DNA from: Candidatus Segatella papionis
Lineage (GTDB): Bacteria; Bacteroidota; Bacteroidia; Bacteroidales; Bacteroidaceae
Assembly (NCBI GenBank): GCA_002297965.1
Contig: DBLF01000104.1
Coordinates: 1-15,190, forward strand
Direction: 5' to 3'
DNA length: 15,190 nucleotides
Each line of letters starts with the position of its first letter. Position 1 is the stretch's first letter. Both the position numbers and the translations under genes were made by a program. Shown here in pieces: positions 7,391 to 13,857 of this stretch. Below the pieces are notes generated by a model. That model made no database searches, was not told the origin of the DNA, and saw only the letters and a list, made by a program, of their open reading frames with translations.

Positions 7391-7406
7391 TTTTAAACGT
7401 TTAAAA
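7391..7406. promoter_or_regulatory. 16-bp perfect palindrome ahead of the IS66-like ORF
   Basis: TTTTAAACGTTTAAAA is fully self-complementary and lies 10 bp before the ATG at 7416. Part of it (TTTTAAACGT) recurs at about 7429-7438 inside the start of that ORF. It could be an operator or part of a transposon end; the sequence does not decide. Confidence 0.5.
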
Positions 7407-7415
7407 AAGTTAATT

Positions 7416-7784
7416 ATGACACCAATAGTTTTAAACGTAAATAAAATGTACAGCTACAAAGACTTTCAGACATTCTGGTTCCGCTACAAGACAGAGGGGG
7501 AGCCACATGGAATTTCGATTAATTCCTTTTGCATTAACCAAGGTGTTCCATACAAGCAATTCTATGTATGGTTCAAGAAACATGCCAAGGATACCATTAT
7601 ACCAGTAGGGATAGAAGGAGCACCTACAGATGAAGAGATAGATGATGCAGGATCCGCATCTCCGACAGTATCCAAGCCTAAGGCAAAGAAGTCGAAGGGA
7701 GGCATACGAGACCTCGTCTCTCAGAGATTATACGCAATACCTATCATCGCGACCCTCTCAAGTTCTGATATGCTAACGAAATGA
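7416..7784 (+). mobile_element. IS66-family orf1 (tnpA)-like remnant
   Basis: Encodes 122 aa. Residues 11-66 (MYSYKDFQTFWFRYKTEG, then ISINSFCINQGVPYKQFYVW and IIPVGIEG) follow the pattern of the small orf1 helix-turn-helix protein of Bacteroidales IS66 elements: a YxxFxxFWxRYKTEG helix, a recognition helix ending YxxFYxWFKK and a VPVxxEG linker. The family's C-terminal domain (ending in a GLxxLVEKLE-like helix) is absent; from about residue 95 the sequence is unrelated. No IS66 orf2 or large DDE transposase follows, so it cannot move itself. It is either a deletion remnant or a retained DNA-binding protein; the linker SASPTVSKPKAKKSKGG is usual for the family. Confidence 0.55.
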
Positions 7785-7834
7785 TGCTCATCTAATAACT
7801 ATTTTGCATTAAAAACAAGATTTTCTGGAAAAAG

Positions 7835-7866
7835 TTTGGTCTTTTCGTCTAAAAGTTCTATCTTTG
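7835..7866 (+). promoter_or_regulatory. promoter of the ATPase/nuclease pair
   Basis: TTTG at 7835-7838, 20-bp spacer, TATCTTTG at 7859-7866: a textbook Bacteroidetes -33/-7 pair, 31 bp ahead of the ATPase start codon. No other promoter of this quality lies between the two genes, so they are probably co-transcribed. Confidence 0.8.
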
Positions 7867-7897
7867 CATTGTATTTGAATACGTAAAACATTGCAAT

Positions 7898-9130
7898 ATG
7901 AATATCCGAGTAATAATAGATAAGTTAGGACCTATCACTGATTCTGAGGTGGTATTTAAGCCTTTTATGGTTTTTACAGGAGAATCGGGATTGGGAAAGA
8001 GCTATACCGCATTGTTGTGGTATAACTTAGTAACCTCATTGACTCCTCCAAGGCTTCAAGAGTTTTTGACGAAGAAGCTGAATGGGAACTCAAAGGAAGA
8101 GCTTACATTTAAATTCAAGGAATTCAGAATGTGGCTTAATCAAAATACAGCTCCATTCCTCGGTTATTTGTTGGGCAATAATAATTTCGATTGCCAGGTC
8201 AATTATGTCTTTGGACAGGATGATGACATGAATATCGTTATGAAAAGACAGCAAGATGAGGATGCTTCTGGTTTCACTCGTTATGATATTAATGGCAATA
8301 ATACCATCTTTCCAAAAGATTTTGATGACAATGTATTGATGATGAGCTTTTCGCTTCATGGCTATTTGGCACAATTGTGTTTTGGTAAAAATTATCTTCG
8401 TCCATTATTATTGCCACCAGCTAGAGCTGCTTTTATGGGTGCTAATACAACTTCGCCTATAGGTATGTATCGTGATTTCCTGGCACAGTTGGATGATCTC
8501 AAGACTCCTTCTAGAATTATCAGCCCGGATAATCAATTCTATACTAACTATATCGCTAAGTTGGCAGATGGCGAGATAGTCTTGGAAAATGGTAGTGTAT
8601 TCTTGCACTTCCCTTCGGGCGACAAGATACCGGTGTCAGCAGCAGCTTCTTCCGTCAAGGAACTAATGCCTTTCTTGTTGATGTTGCAAAATGGTAAAAA
8701 TAGACAATATAACAGTTTACTCTTCGAGGAACCTGAGGCTCATGTCCATCCGAAGAAGCAATTCTTGGTAATGGATATGTTGGTGAGATGCAGTAACAAG
8801 GGCATGCTCCTTCAAATGACTACCCATAGCGATTATCTCTTGGGGCGATTGAACCAGTTGTTGATATTGGGCAAGATAAGGAAAAAGTCAGAGGCTGCCT
8901 TCGAAAGTTTCTGTAACGAACATCTGTTTAATAAGAACTTATATCTGGAAACAGAACAAGTAGGTGCTTATTTTTTCAAACGTCAGGATGGCAAGGTTGT
9001 CATAGAAAAGCAAGATTTGAATTTGGGGCTTCCTTTTACCACCTTTGAGGATTCTGTCCGAGGGCAGATGGAACTGTCTGCAGACATTATTGATTTGGCA
9101 GAAAGTTTGGGTATTGAGTCTAATCTGTAG
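7898..9130 (+). CDS. AAA15/21-type (OLD-like ABC) ATPase, candidate defence sensor
   Basis: A 410-aa cytosolic ATPase of the ABC/SMC-like AAA_15/AAA_21 group. It starts with the group's short strand (MNIRVIIDKLGPI), Walker A GESGLGKS at 28-35, a LPPARAAF motif at 172-179 matching the PAxR segment of this group, a degenerate signature around SSVKEL (251-256), Walker B LLFEEPEAHVHP at 274-285 with the catalytic EE, and an H-loop TTHSDYLL at 308-315. All key ATPase residues are intact. There is no C-terminal TOPRIM domain, unlike OLD or GajA; the nuclease role is likely supplied by the next gene, 16 bp downstream. In Septu, PARIS and Gabija, ATPases of this kind sense phage and license a nuclease. 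It has its own promoter and sits in a repeat-flanked segment. Alternatives are a chromosomal repair ATPase; the setting favours defence. Confidence 0.85.
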   Translation: MNIRVIIDKLGPITDSEVVFKPFMVFTGESGLGKSYTALLWYNLVTSLTPPRLQEFLTKKLNGNSKEELTFKFKEFRMWLNQNTAPFLGYLLGNNNFDCQVNYVFGQDDDMNIVMKRQQDEDASGFTRYDINGNNTIFPKDFDDNVLMMSFSLHGYLAQLCFGKNYLRPLLLPPARAAFMGANTTSPIGMYRDFLAQLDDLKTPSRIISPDNQFYTNYIAKLADGEIVLENGSVFLHFPSGDKIPVSAAASSVKELMPFLLMLQNGKNRQYNSLLFEEPEAHVHPKKQFLVMDMLVRCSNKGMLLQMTTHSDYLLGRLNQLLILGKIRKKSEAAFESFCNEHLFNKNLYLETEQVGAYFFKRQDGKVVIEKQDLNLGLPFTTFEDSVRGQMELSADIIDLAESLGIESNL

Positions 9131-9133
9131 TTT

Positions 9134-9141
9134 GAAGGAGG
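9134..9141 (+). promoter_or_regulatory. strong Shine-Dalgarno fixing the start at 9147
   Basis: GAAGGAGG five bases before ATG 9147 is an unusually strong ribosome site for this AT-rich Bacteroidales setting. It rules out the longer in-frame reading from 9045 and suggests high or independent translation of the second gene. Confidence 0.8.
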
Positions 9142-9146
9142 TAAAT

Positions 9147-9785
9147 ATGGAAGCAACCTTAGAAGAGTTTAGTAAACTTTATCCAAGATATGCATCGACG
9201 GCATTCTGTGAGTCGTGTGAAGTATTGGAGGCGGAACCGAAAAATAAACAAGATTTCAGACGCTTTGTCGTAACTGGTGGCAGTGGTTATTTGTTGCCAC
9301 GAGAATTTGCAGCAGAATCAGTGTCATTTTATGGTAAGTCGGAAAGTCCAGCTCCAATGAGACTGAATAGTGATGGAATCTTCTTTTCGGAGGTTGAAGG
9401 TCGAAAATGTCTCTTTGTCTGTGAATTGAAAAGTTCATTTAGTTCTACGCAAATAGCACATGCTAAAGAACAAATAGTAGGTACCGTGTTGAGACTAAAG
9501 GCTCAGTTGAGTATCTTGCAGACTCAGCCGGATTGGGAGTTTCATGGGGTGATAGTATCTTATGCACCGACAGATAATCAACTGATGTTGGTAAACAAGC
9601 TCACGTCTTGTGATGCCAGTTTTTCCAGATACCTCTATACCAAAGGACATAAAGAGATTTCAGTAGAAATATCGAGAAGATTTTACCATCCGATGGCTGT
9701 GCCCAATCTTATAATTCATTATGTGGCAGTACCTGATAGAAAAACAGAATATCAGATGACTTTGAATGATTTGATAAAGTTGTAA
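9147..9785 (+). CDS. PD-(D/E)XK-like nuclease, partner of the ATPase
   Basis: A 212-aa protein. NSDGIFF (74-80) followed by LFVCELKSSF (89-98) fits the PD-(D/E)XK core D76-x16-E93-x-K95: an Asp at the start of a strand pair, then a hydrophobic strand ending E-x-K. The downstream helix KEQIVGT (107-113) carries Q109, matching the extra Gln/helix seen in many restriction-type members. The rest has alternating strands (EFHGVIVSYA, LIIHYVAVP) without membrane segments. The gene begins 16 bp after the ATPase stop with a strong ribosome site, so the two form one unit. I infer metal-dependent DNA (or RNA) cleavage controlled by the ATPase. No named family is recognised. An inactive adaptor of the same fold is the main alternative. 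Confidence 0.68.
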   Translation: MEATLEEFSKLYPRYASTAFCESCEVLEAEPKNKQDFRRFVVTGGSGYLLPREFAAESVSFYGKSESPAPMRLNSDGIFFSEVEGRKCLFVCELKSSFSSTQIAHAKEQIVGTVLRLKAQLSILQTQPDWEFHGVIVSYAPTDNQLMLVNKLTSCDASFSRYLYTKGHKEISVEISRRFYHPMAVPNLIIHYVAVPDRKTEYQMTLNDLIKL

Positions 9786-9847
9786 GTCAATATTTATACC
9801 AAGAAAAAACTAAGAATATAGATTTGTAATTAAAAATAAATATTTCA

Positions 9848-9875
9848 GGCTAGCAGGAGTTTTTTCCTGCTAGCC
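9848..9875. terminator. 11-bp perfect hairpin after the ATPase/nuclease pair
   Basis: GGCTAGCAGGA (9848-9858) pairs perfectly with TCCTGCTAGCC (9865-9875) around a T-rich six-base loop. No T-run follows on the plus strand; AT-rich sequence lies on the upstream side. It probably ends or stabilises the transcript, but its place 7 bp before the right flanking repeat also allows a role as a mobile-element end. Confidence 0.6.
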
Positions 9876-9881
9876 CTAAAC

Positions 9882-9950
9882 GGGATATATCAGATGATAG
9901 TGAACGTAATACGGATATTTTTTTGTAAAAGTCGCGGTCACAGGTCACAC
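9882..9950 (+). repeat. right flanking direct repeat of the cargo segment (contains GTCAC repeat copy 3)
   Basis: 9882-9910 is a perfect 29-bp copy of 6903-6931, that is, of the GNAT gene's last codons, stop and trailing bases, here without any gene in front. An 8-bp extra stretch follows, then T7, AAAA and the GTCAC-rich core (9927-9950). The two copies are 2979 bp apart. Confidence 0.92.
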
Positions 9951-10011
9951 TGATAAAATCCGTGAGATCTGTGAGTTCCGTGAGCAATTTATCATTTTTT
10001 CAGAAAAATCC
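9951..10011. other. short intergenic repeat tract
   Basis: Contains ATCCGTGAGATCTGTGAG followed by TTCCGTGAG, an imperfect tandem of a TCCGTGAG-type unit. No coding potential is seen. Confidence 0.5.
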
Positions 10012-10042
10012 TTTGCAGTTTCGAAAGAAAGTCGTAAATTTG
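10012..10042 (+). promoter_or_regulatory. promoter of the second toxin-antitoxin cassette
   Basis: TTTG at 10012-10015, 19-bp spacer, TAAATTTG at 10035-10042 (TAnnTTTG). The ATG at 10083 follows 40 bp downstream, with GGAGATAGG close to it. Confidence 0.75.
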
Positions 10043-10082
10043 CAACGAAAAAGTTTCAGAACCAAATAAAGGAGATAGGATT

Positions 10083-10328
10083 ATGAGCGTAGTAGCATTA
10101 CAGAAACCAACAATAAGTCCATTGGATGCTCTTTGGACCTTGTTCAAAAGTCAACCAAAAGCAGTAAGAACGGCTTTTGCAAAAAGATTATTGCATGAAG
10201 ATAAAGAGGCTGCAACTTTGTGTCAGCAACATCTTGTTGAAGAGAGTTTGACTCAGGCATTTAAGGAATTGGATGAATCAGAGAAGAATGGAATAGAATT
10301 GCCAGATGCTCGTAACTTGTTCAAGTAG
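10083..10328 (+). CDS. putative antitoxin of a RelE/ParE-type pair
   Basis: An 81-aa acidic helical protein (MSVVALQKPTISPLDALWTL). The N-terminal stretch could seat on DNA or dimerise, and the acidic C-terminal half (LTQAFKELDESEKNGIELPD) is of the kind that wraps a RelE-fold toxin in type II systems. It has its own promoter and is followed by a toxin fragment six bases after its stop. It looks complete. With the toxin truncated, it would act at most as an orphan antitoxin, possibly neutralising related toxins from elsewhere. No specific antitoxin family is recognised; the call rests on order, size and the downstream remnant. Confidence 0.65.
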   Translation: MSVVALQKPTISPLDALWTLFKSQPKAVRTAFAKRLLHEDKEAATLCQQHLVEESLTQAFKELDESEKNGIELPDARNLFK

Positions 10329-10333
10329 TTGGT

Positions 10334-10486
10334 ATGGAAGTTATTTTTAAGTATCTACCAGAGTTTGAAAGAAGAGCTAAGACCTTGGCTAAGAAATACA
10401 AGTCTTTTCCAAAAAACTATGATGATTTCTTGGATTCTTTAGAGAAAAATCCATTTCAAGGAATTTCTCTGGGGAAGAACGTTTAG
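10334..10486 (+). pseudogene. truncated RelE/ParE-type toxin (N-terminal half)
   Basis: Fifty codons: MEVIFKYLPEFERRAKTLAK, then KYKSFPKNYDDFLDSL and NPFQGISLGKNV. This follows the N-terminal half of Bacteroidales RelE-like toxins (EFERxxKxLAKKYxS...LxxNPxxGxxLG), which normally run to about 100-115 aa with the basic catalytic strands KVRMAI and GGARVI after this point. Those strands are missing, so mRNA cleavage is not expected. The stop TAG is the first base triplet of the TAGGCTGGAAG terminator element, suggesting a deletion fused the toxin to this element. It sits six bases after the antitoxin stop on the same transcript. Confidence 0.72.
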
Positions 10487-10536
10487 GCTGGAAGATGAGC
10501 TGCGGAAGCTCGCTTCCAGCCTATTTCGTTTTTTTT
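10484..10536 (+). terminator. rho-independent terminator
   Basis: Outer stem TAGGCTGGAAG (10484-10494) with CTTCCAGCCTA (10513-10523), 11 perfect pairs; inner stem GAGCT (10497-10501) with AGCTC (10507-10511); a T-run follows to 10536. Read on the other strand it could also end the minus-strand cluster. Confidence 0.9.
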
Positions 10537-10564
10537 ACCTTCTTACTTTTTTACTCTTTCGCCT

Positions 10565-10927
10565 TTATTTCTGCCAATGGCTGATGGGCGCTACTTCCTG
10601 GCAGCCATCATCGGTAATGGTGAGGGTGACGGGATGCTTGCACTTCTTGATGCGCCAGTGAAGGCGGTCGAGGAAGTGGCGGGAGTGGATTACCACACCG
10701 GGGATGACGGGATCGCCCAGGATGATGCGATTCTCAGTGAGGGCATCACGCCAACTGTTGCCGGCACCGAAAAACTGGCGCAGGTTGCTGCGGGTAATGG
10801 TGTAAACTCCAGGACTTGGCATCGTGAACGTATGCTCCTCGGTATGAGTGTACTTGATGCCGCCAATGAAGAGCACGCCCTCGGTATAGAGGTGGTTGCT
10901 CTGGGTTCTTCTTAATTCGATTTCCAT
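10565..10927 (-). CDS. DUF5675-like small protein
   Basis: A 120-aa soluble protein beginning MEIELRRTQSNHLYTEGVLF. The features GVLFIGGIKYTHTEE, PSPGVYTITRS, ILGDPVIPGVVIHSRHF and FLDRLHWRIKK fit the pattern of DUF5675 proteins (ELxRT opening, a 'name the product' strand, a PxGxYxI strand and a late IHSG/SR stretch followed by a FxRLxxxI helix). Proteins of this kind occur in Bacteroidales mobile elements and prophage-like clusters, and their function is not established; a cell-wall role has been guessed. The start ATG (complement of 10925-10927) is the first in frame. It is the last gene of the minus-strand cluster, 39 bp after the primase-like gene. Confidence 0.5.
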   Translation of the reverse strand: MEIELRRTQSNHLYTEGVLFIGGIKYTHTEEHTFTMPSPGVYTITRSNLRQFFGAGNSWRDALTENRIILGDPVIPGVVIHSRHFLDRLHWRIKKCKHPVTLTITDDGCQEVAPISHWQK

Positions 10928-10936
10928 TTTTCTTTT

Positions 10937-10970
10937 AATGTTAAGTGTTAAATGTTAAGTGTTGAATTAT
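10937..10970 (-). repeat. tandem 14-bp AT-rich repeat at the primase stop
   Basis: AATGTTAAGTGTTA (10937-10950) followed by AATGTTAAGTGTTG (10951-10964). The primase stop codon (10967-10969) abuts it. A related sequence (GAGTGTTAAATGTTGAATTA) lies at about 34-53 upstream of the glycosyltransferase. Confidence 0.75.
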
Positions 10971-12028
10971 TGCTTGCTGATGACTCGCTGGTAGTAGTCG
11001 CTGAAGTCCTTGCAGCCTTCGGGCAACTGATGGCGAATGAGGGCGAAGCCTAGTTGGGTGCATACGCCCGTGAGTTGGCGATAGAGTCGCTCGCCTGCCT
11101 CGTCTTGGTCGGGGTAGATGTGGAGCATGAGTGGGGTGCTTGCCTGATTGAGGGCGGGCACCCTTTTGAGTATCTCCAGGTCTTGCGGCTTGAGCAGGGT
11201 TGCCGAGGGGATGGCTATCGCTTTGTGACCTGCCGAGAGAAGCGCCAGGCAGTCGGTGACTCCCTCGCTGATGTAGAGCGGTTCGCCTGGGGCGAGATGG
11301 CGCAATATCGGGAGGTTGAACACGTGGATGCTGCTGCCCGAGGGGAAGCGGAAGCGAGGCTTGCCTTGCTCATAACCGAGATAGCGACTCTGTACGTTCT
11401 GGATGTTGCCGTCGAGGTCGCGATAGGGGATGAGGAGCGAGGGGGCATCGTAGAAGCGTCTGCCGAAACGCCAGCAGGGGGCGGGCGAGGAGATGCTGCT
11501 GATGCCTATCCACTCGATGACTTCGGGCTTCAACCTGCGCTCCTCGAAGAGGAATGCCTCCGCCTCTCGGATGAGAGTGGGACGGGAAACGAGACCTCGG
11601 AGGAACTCTAGGTCTAGCATCGGGGGCTTTTTGGAGGAGGGGATTACAAATCCCCTGGTTTGAGCGGTCGAACCTTTTTTGACGGGGGATTGCAAATCCC
11701 CCGGAACGCCTATCGGGGTGTGAACGCCTAGCGGGGGACGATCGCCTCGTGGATGGGCTTTGAGATAGATGCCGTTCGCTTGGGCGAGCCAATGGCAGGT
11801 GTCGAGGAACGACTTGCCGAGGACTTTCTGCGCCAAGGTGATGACATCGCCGTGGGCATCGCAGACGAAACACTTGAAGGTGTTCGACTTCTTGTGGAAC
11901 GAGAGCGACGGATGCTTGTCGCTGTGGAAGGGGCAGAGGGCCTTGTGATGGCTTACCGTCATGCCCAGGAGCTCTGCCACTCCCTCGATGGGGAGGGAGC
12001 GGAGCTTTTCGATTTCGTATTTTTCCAT
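10967..12028 (-). CDS. CHC2 zinc-finger/TOPRIM primase-like protein with repeat-derived linker
   Basis: A 353-aa DnaG-like protein. Residues 25-65 form a CHC2-type zinc finger (C32-x2-H35 in CPFH, C53-x2-C56 in CFVC) for single-strand DNA recognition. A TOPRIM domain follows: YISEGVTD with E255, and IYPDQDEAG with D307 and D309, the metal-binding acids. Between them, residues about 97-136 (VHTPIGVPGDLQSPVKKG, then RGFVIPSSKK) are encoded by palindromic repeats of the GGGGATTTGCAATCCCC kind, in frame. I chose the ATG at 12028 (MEKYEIEKL); a longer frame from a TTG at 12049 would read through another palindrome. It follows the DUF3987 gene by 44 bp on the same strand. Together they resemble the primase plus helicase pair of mobile elements and of conserved Bacteroidales clusters. 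Priming activity is inferred. Confidence 0.88.
   Translation of the reverse strand: MEKYEIEKLRSLPIEGVAELLGMTVSHHKALCPFHSDKHPSLSFHKKSNTFKCFVCDAHGDVITLAQKVLGKSFLDTCHWLAQANGIYLKAHPRGDRPPLGVHTPIGVPGDLQSPVKKGSTAQTRGFVIPSSKKPPMLDLEFLRGLVSRPTLIREAEAFLFEERRLKPEVIEWIGISSISSPAPCWRFGRRFYDAPSLLIPYRDLDGNIQNVQSRYLGYEQGKPRFRFPSGSSIHVFNLPILRHLAPGEPLYISEGVTDCLALLSAGHKAIAIPSATLLKPQDLEILKRVPALNQASTPLMLHIYPDQDEAGERLYRQLTGVCTQLGFALIRHQLPEGCKDFSDYYQRVISKQ
11638..11656. repeat. REP-like palindrome A, inside the primase gene
   Basis: AGGGGATT and AATCCCCT, 8-bp arms around a three-base centre. It encodes RGFVIPS in the primase linker on the minus strand. Confidence 0.9.
11683..11703. repeat. REP-like palindrome B, inside the primase gene
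   Basis: Nine-base arms CGGGGGATT and AATCCCCCG around GCA. It is followed by GGAACGCCTATCGGGG and a near tandem GAACGCCTAGCGGGG (to about 11737). The same GGAACGCCTA tail follows palindrome D at 15154, so the unit is larger than the palindrome. Encodes VPGDLQSPV in the primase. Confidence 0.9.
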
Positions 12029-12038
12029 AATTATAAGC

Positions 12039-12055
12039 GGGGATTGCAAATCCCC
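12039..12055. repeat. REP-like palindrome C, between DUF3987 and primase genes
   Basis: GGGGATT and AATCCCC around GCA, lying 11 bp ahead of the primase ATG on the minus strand. It occupies most of the 44-bp gap and could affect translation of the primase. Confidence 0.88.
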
Positions 12056-12072
12056 TTGAACTAAATGAGGGG

Positions 12073-13383
12073 TTAATAATTCTTTTCGAAGAGGTCTTTC
12101 ATGCCCTCCACATCATGGATGAGGCGGGCTTTGCGCCACTTGTAGAGGAAGGTGCGCACAGGACAACTGAGGTCGAGCTTGACGATGAGCTCTCGCAACT
12201 GGTCGCGAGAGAATCGCTTCGGCAACTGGTCGTAGAGCGGCACTTGGGTGGATTCCGACGGGTCGTCCATCTTGTGCATGTGCTCGTATTGCCGCCCCCA
12301 CTTGCCGAGCAAGCCTTGCAGGATGTAATCTGCCATGAAGCGATAGAACTTCACCACCTTGGGACGGGATTCCTCCGTCTCGCCCCAGAGATAGTAGAGC
12401 AGGCTCGCCATGCGCCATGCCGACACGCTCGAACGCTTGTAGAAGCAGTTCAAGGCTCGGCTGCCCGTCTTCAGCACTTGCTCTCGTTGCTCCTGGCACC
12501 AGCTCTTCACCTCGCTTTCTATCCATCGCATCGGGATGAGATGCACGGGCTGGAGCATGCCATCGTCGGTGTAGGTGGAGGCCATGAGGCGATCTACCGT
12601 GTCGTTGACCTCTCGGTTCTCTCGCTCGGTGAGCGGACGGAAGCGTGGGGCATCGTCGCCCATCAGGTCGCCCAGGTCGGCTATCACCTTGCGGGTGCAG
12701 TTGCCGCCCTCCACCGAACGCTTGTCCATATACTCGCCCAGGGCGTTCTCGGTGCCGCAGAAGAGGGAGCAGTAGAGCACATCGACATCGGCATTGTAGG
12801 AGGCATCCGATAGGGTGTCGCTACCATACTCGCTGCCCAGGTCGTAGGCTAGGCGGTCCATCGTGCGCAGGTCGGCGAAGGCTCGCTTGTTGCTCTCGGT
12901 CATCGTGGCCAGCTCCTCGTTGTAGAACCAGAAGGCGAGAGGCTCGCCATACTTGCGGATGAACATGTCGGCTCGCTTCACCAGTTTTGCCTTGGTGATG
13001 GTTTGCAGACACCGCACGTCGGTGAGGGGCTCCTCAGGCAACTGCTTGTTCTTCGCCTGCGTCTTCTTGAGGTCGGCATAGGCTTGCTCCTGTCGCTTGA
13101 GCTCTTGGTCGCGAAGGCGAAGGGGGCGCATCAGCTGCTTGACGATGGGACGGGTGAACGACTTGCCTGAACCTGCCTCGCCCACGATGATGACCTGCAA
13201 GAGGAGGGCGTGAGGGTCGAGGTCGTAAACATACTTGGCTCTCAAGCGTGTGCCCAGGGCGCAATAGCAGTCGATGGCGGTGAGGATGGCTGGGATGCGA
13301 AAGTTTTCGGGTGCCGAAGCCCAGTAGCATCGAATGGCTGGCGGAAGGTCTGTCGCCTCCAAAATAATCTTCTTCTCCTCCAT
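12073..13383 (-). CDS. DUF3987 P-loop protein (helicase-like)
   Basis: A 436-aa protein with Walker A GEAGSGKS at residues 68-75 inside LLLQVIIVGEAGSGKS, and a Walker B-like strand at LAFWFYNEEL, where an Asn-Glu-Glu replaces the more usual Asp-Glu. The opening LPPAIRCYWASAPENFRIPA and the LRAKYVYD segment fit DUF3987, a family of P-loop proteins found in Bacteroidales mobile and conserved clusters beside primases. It probably acts as a helicase or loader for the primase-like protein. Many family members are longer and carry an N-terminal BT4734/VirE-type domain; here only a separate 105-aa gene precedes it. The ATG overlaps the stop of that gene by one base (TAATG), implying coupling. GC content is visibly higher than in genes left of 10.5 kb. 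Confidence 0.82.
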   Translation of the reverse strand: MEEKKIILEATDLPPAIRCYWASAPENFRIPAILTAIDCYCALGTRLRAKYVYDLDPHALLLQVIIVGEAGSGKSFTRPIVKQLMRPLRLRDQELKRQEQAYADLKKTQAKNKQLPEEPLTDVRCLQTITKAKLVKRADMFIRKYGEPLAFWFYNEELATMTESNKRAFADLRTMDRLAYDLGSEYGSDTLSDASYNADVDVLYCSLFCGTENALGEYMDKRSVEGGNCTRKVIADLGDLMGDDAPRFRPLTERENREVNDTVDRLMASTYTDDGMLQPVHLIPMRWIESEVKSWCQEQREQVLKTGSRALNCFYKRSSVSAWRMASLLYYLWGETEESRPKVVKFYRFMADYILQGLLGKWGRQYEHMHKMDDPSESTQVPLYDQLPKRFSRDQLRELIVKLDLSCPVRTFLYKWRKARLIHDVEGMKDLFEKNY

Positions 13384-13700
13384 TACTCCATGATTTTAAG
13401 TGCGTCGAGAATCTCACCATATACCTCGAAGGCATACTTGGAAGGGTCGATGGCGTTAGCCTCCATGGTTTTGAGATGGAGCTGGTACTTGCCGTTCACC
13501 ATGCGGGTCATGGAGATGTGGTTGCCATCGAAGAGCTTCGGGTTGCGAGGGGCGCGAGCTCTGCGGATGCTTTCCTCGAAACGATAGTGCTCCTCGTCGG
13601 TGCGAGAGAGAACTCCTGTGTAACACTTGCCCTTCTCCAGGAGGGCGTCTTGTTGCATCACCGTCTTCAGGTCGATGCAGAGACAGTTGTTTTTTGTCAT
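13383..13700 (-). CDS. unrecognised 105-aa first gene of the DUF3987 cluster
   Basis: MTKNNCLCIDLKTVMQQDAL opens a soluble, mixed-charge protein with the blocks GKCYTGVLSRTDEEHYRFEE, RAPRNPKLFDGNHISMTRM and NGKYQLHLKT. I do not recognise the family. Its one-base overlap with the DUF3987 gene suggests a fixed partner role, such as a specificity or loading subunit. It is the promoter-proximal gene of the minus-strand cluster; no clean TAnnTTTG box is visible on the minus strand directly before it (AAAATTTG at about 13708-13715 is a poor match and very close to the start). Confidence 0.75.
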   Translation of the reverse strand: MTKNNCLCIDLKTVMQQDALLEKGKCYTGVLSRTDEEHYRFEESIRRARAPRNPKLFDGNHISMTRMVNGKYQLHLKTMEANAIDPSKYAFEVYGEILDALKIME

Positions 13701-13857
13701 AACTGATCAAATTTTAAAATGTTTATTACTCTTGAAGCGTACTCCCTTTTTTGAGGGGCGCCTCTATAAACAGATTGGCAGATTTCTTCGGCATGCTGGG
13801 TAGAAAATGCCGAAAAGCGTGGGGATGGGAAGGAAATGGGGTGGAAAAATGATAAAA

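Noticed and set aside
9045..9146. Longer start for the PD-(D/E)XK-like gene
   Set aside because: It would overlap the ATPase gene by 86 bp in another frame, whereas ATG 9147 has a strong GAAGGAGG site five bases before it.
11054..11611. 185-codon plus-strand frame opposite the primase
   Set aside because: The minus strand carries the TOPRIM motifs here; the plus frame shows no domain.
11638..11737. CRISPR array
   Set aside because: The repeats are palindromes at irregular spacing, partly coding, without uniform spacers or cas genes.
12115..12813. Long plus-strand open frames opposite the DUF3987 gene
   Set aside because: High GC content keeps antisense frames open; the minus strand has the Walker A motif and coupled gene starts.
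10965..13700. Prophage or conjugative element
   Set aside because: The primase/DUF3987 cluster lacks capsid, terminase, integrase, relaxase or tra genes within the window, so only a replication-like cluster can be claimed.
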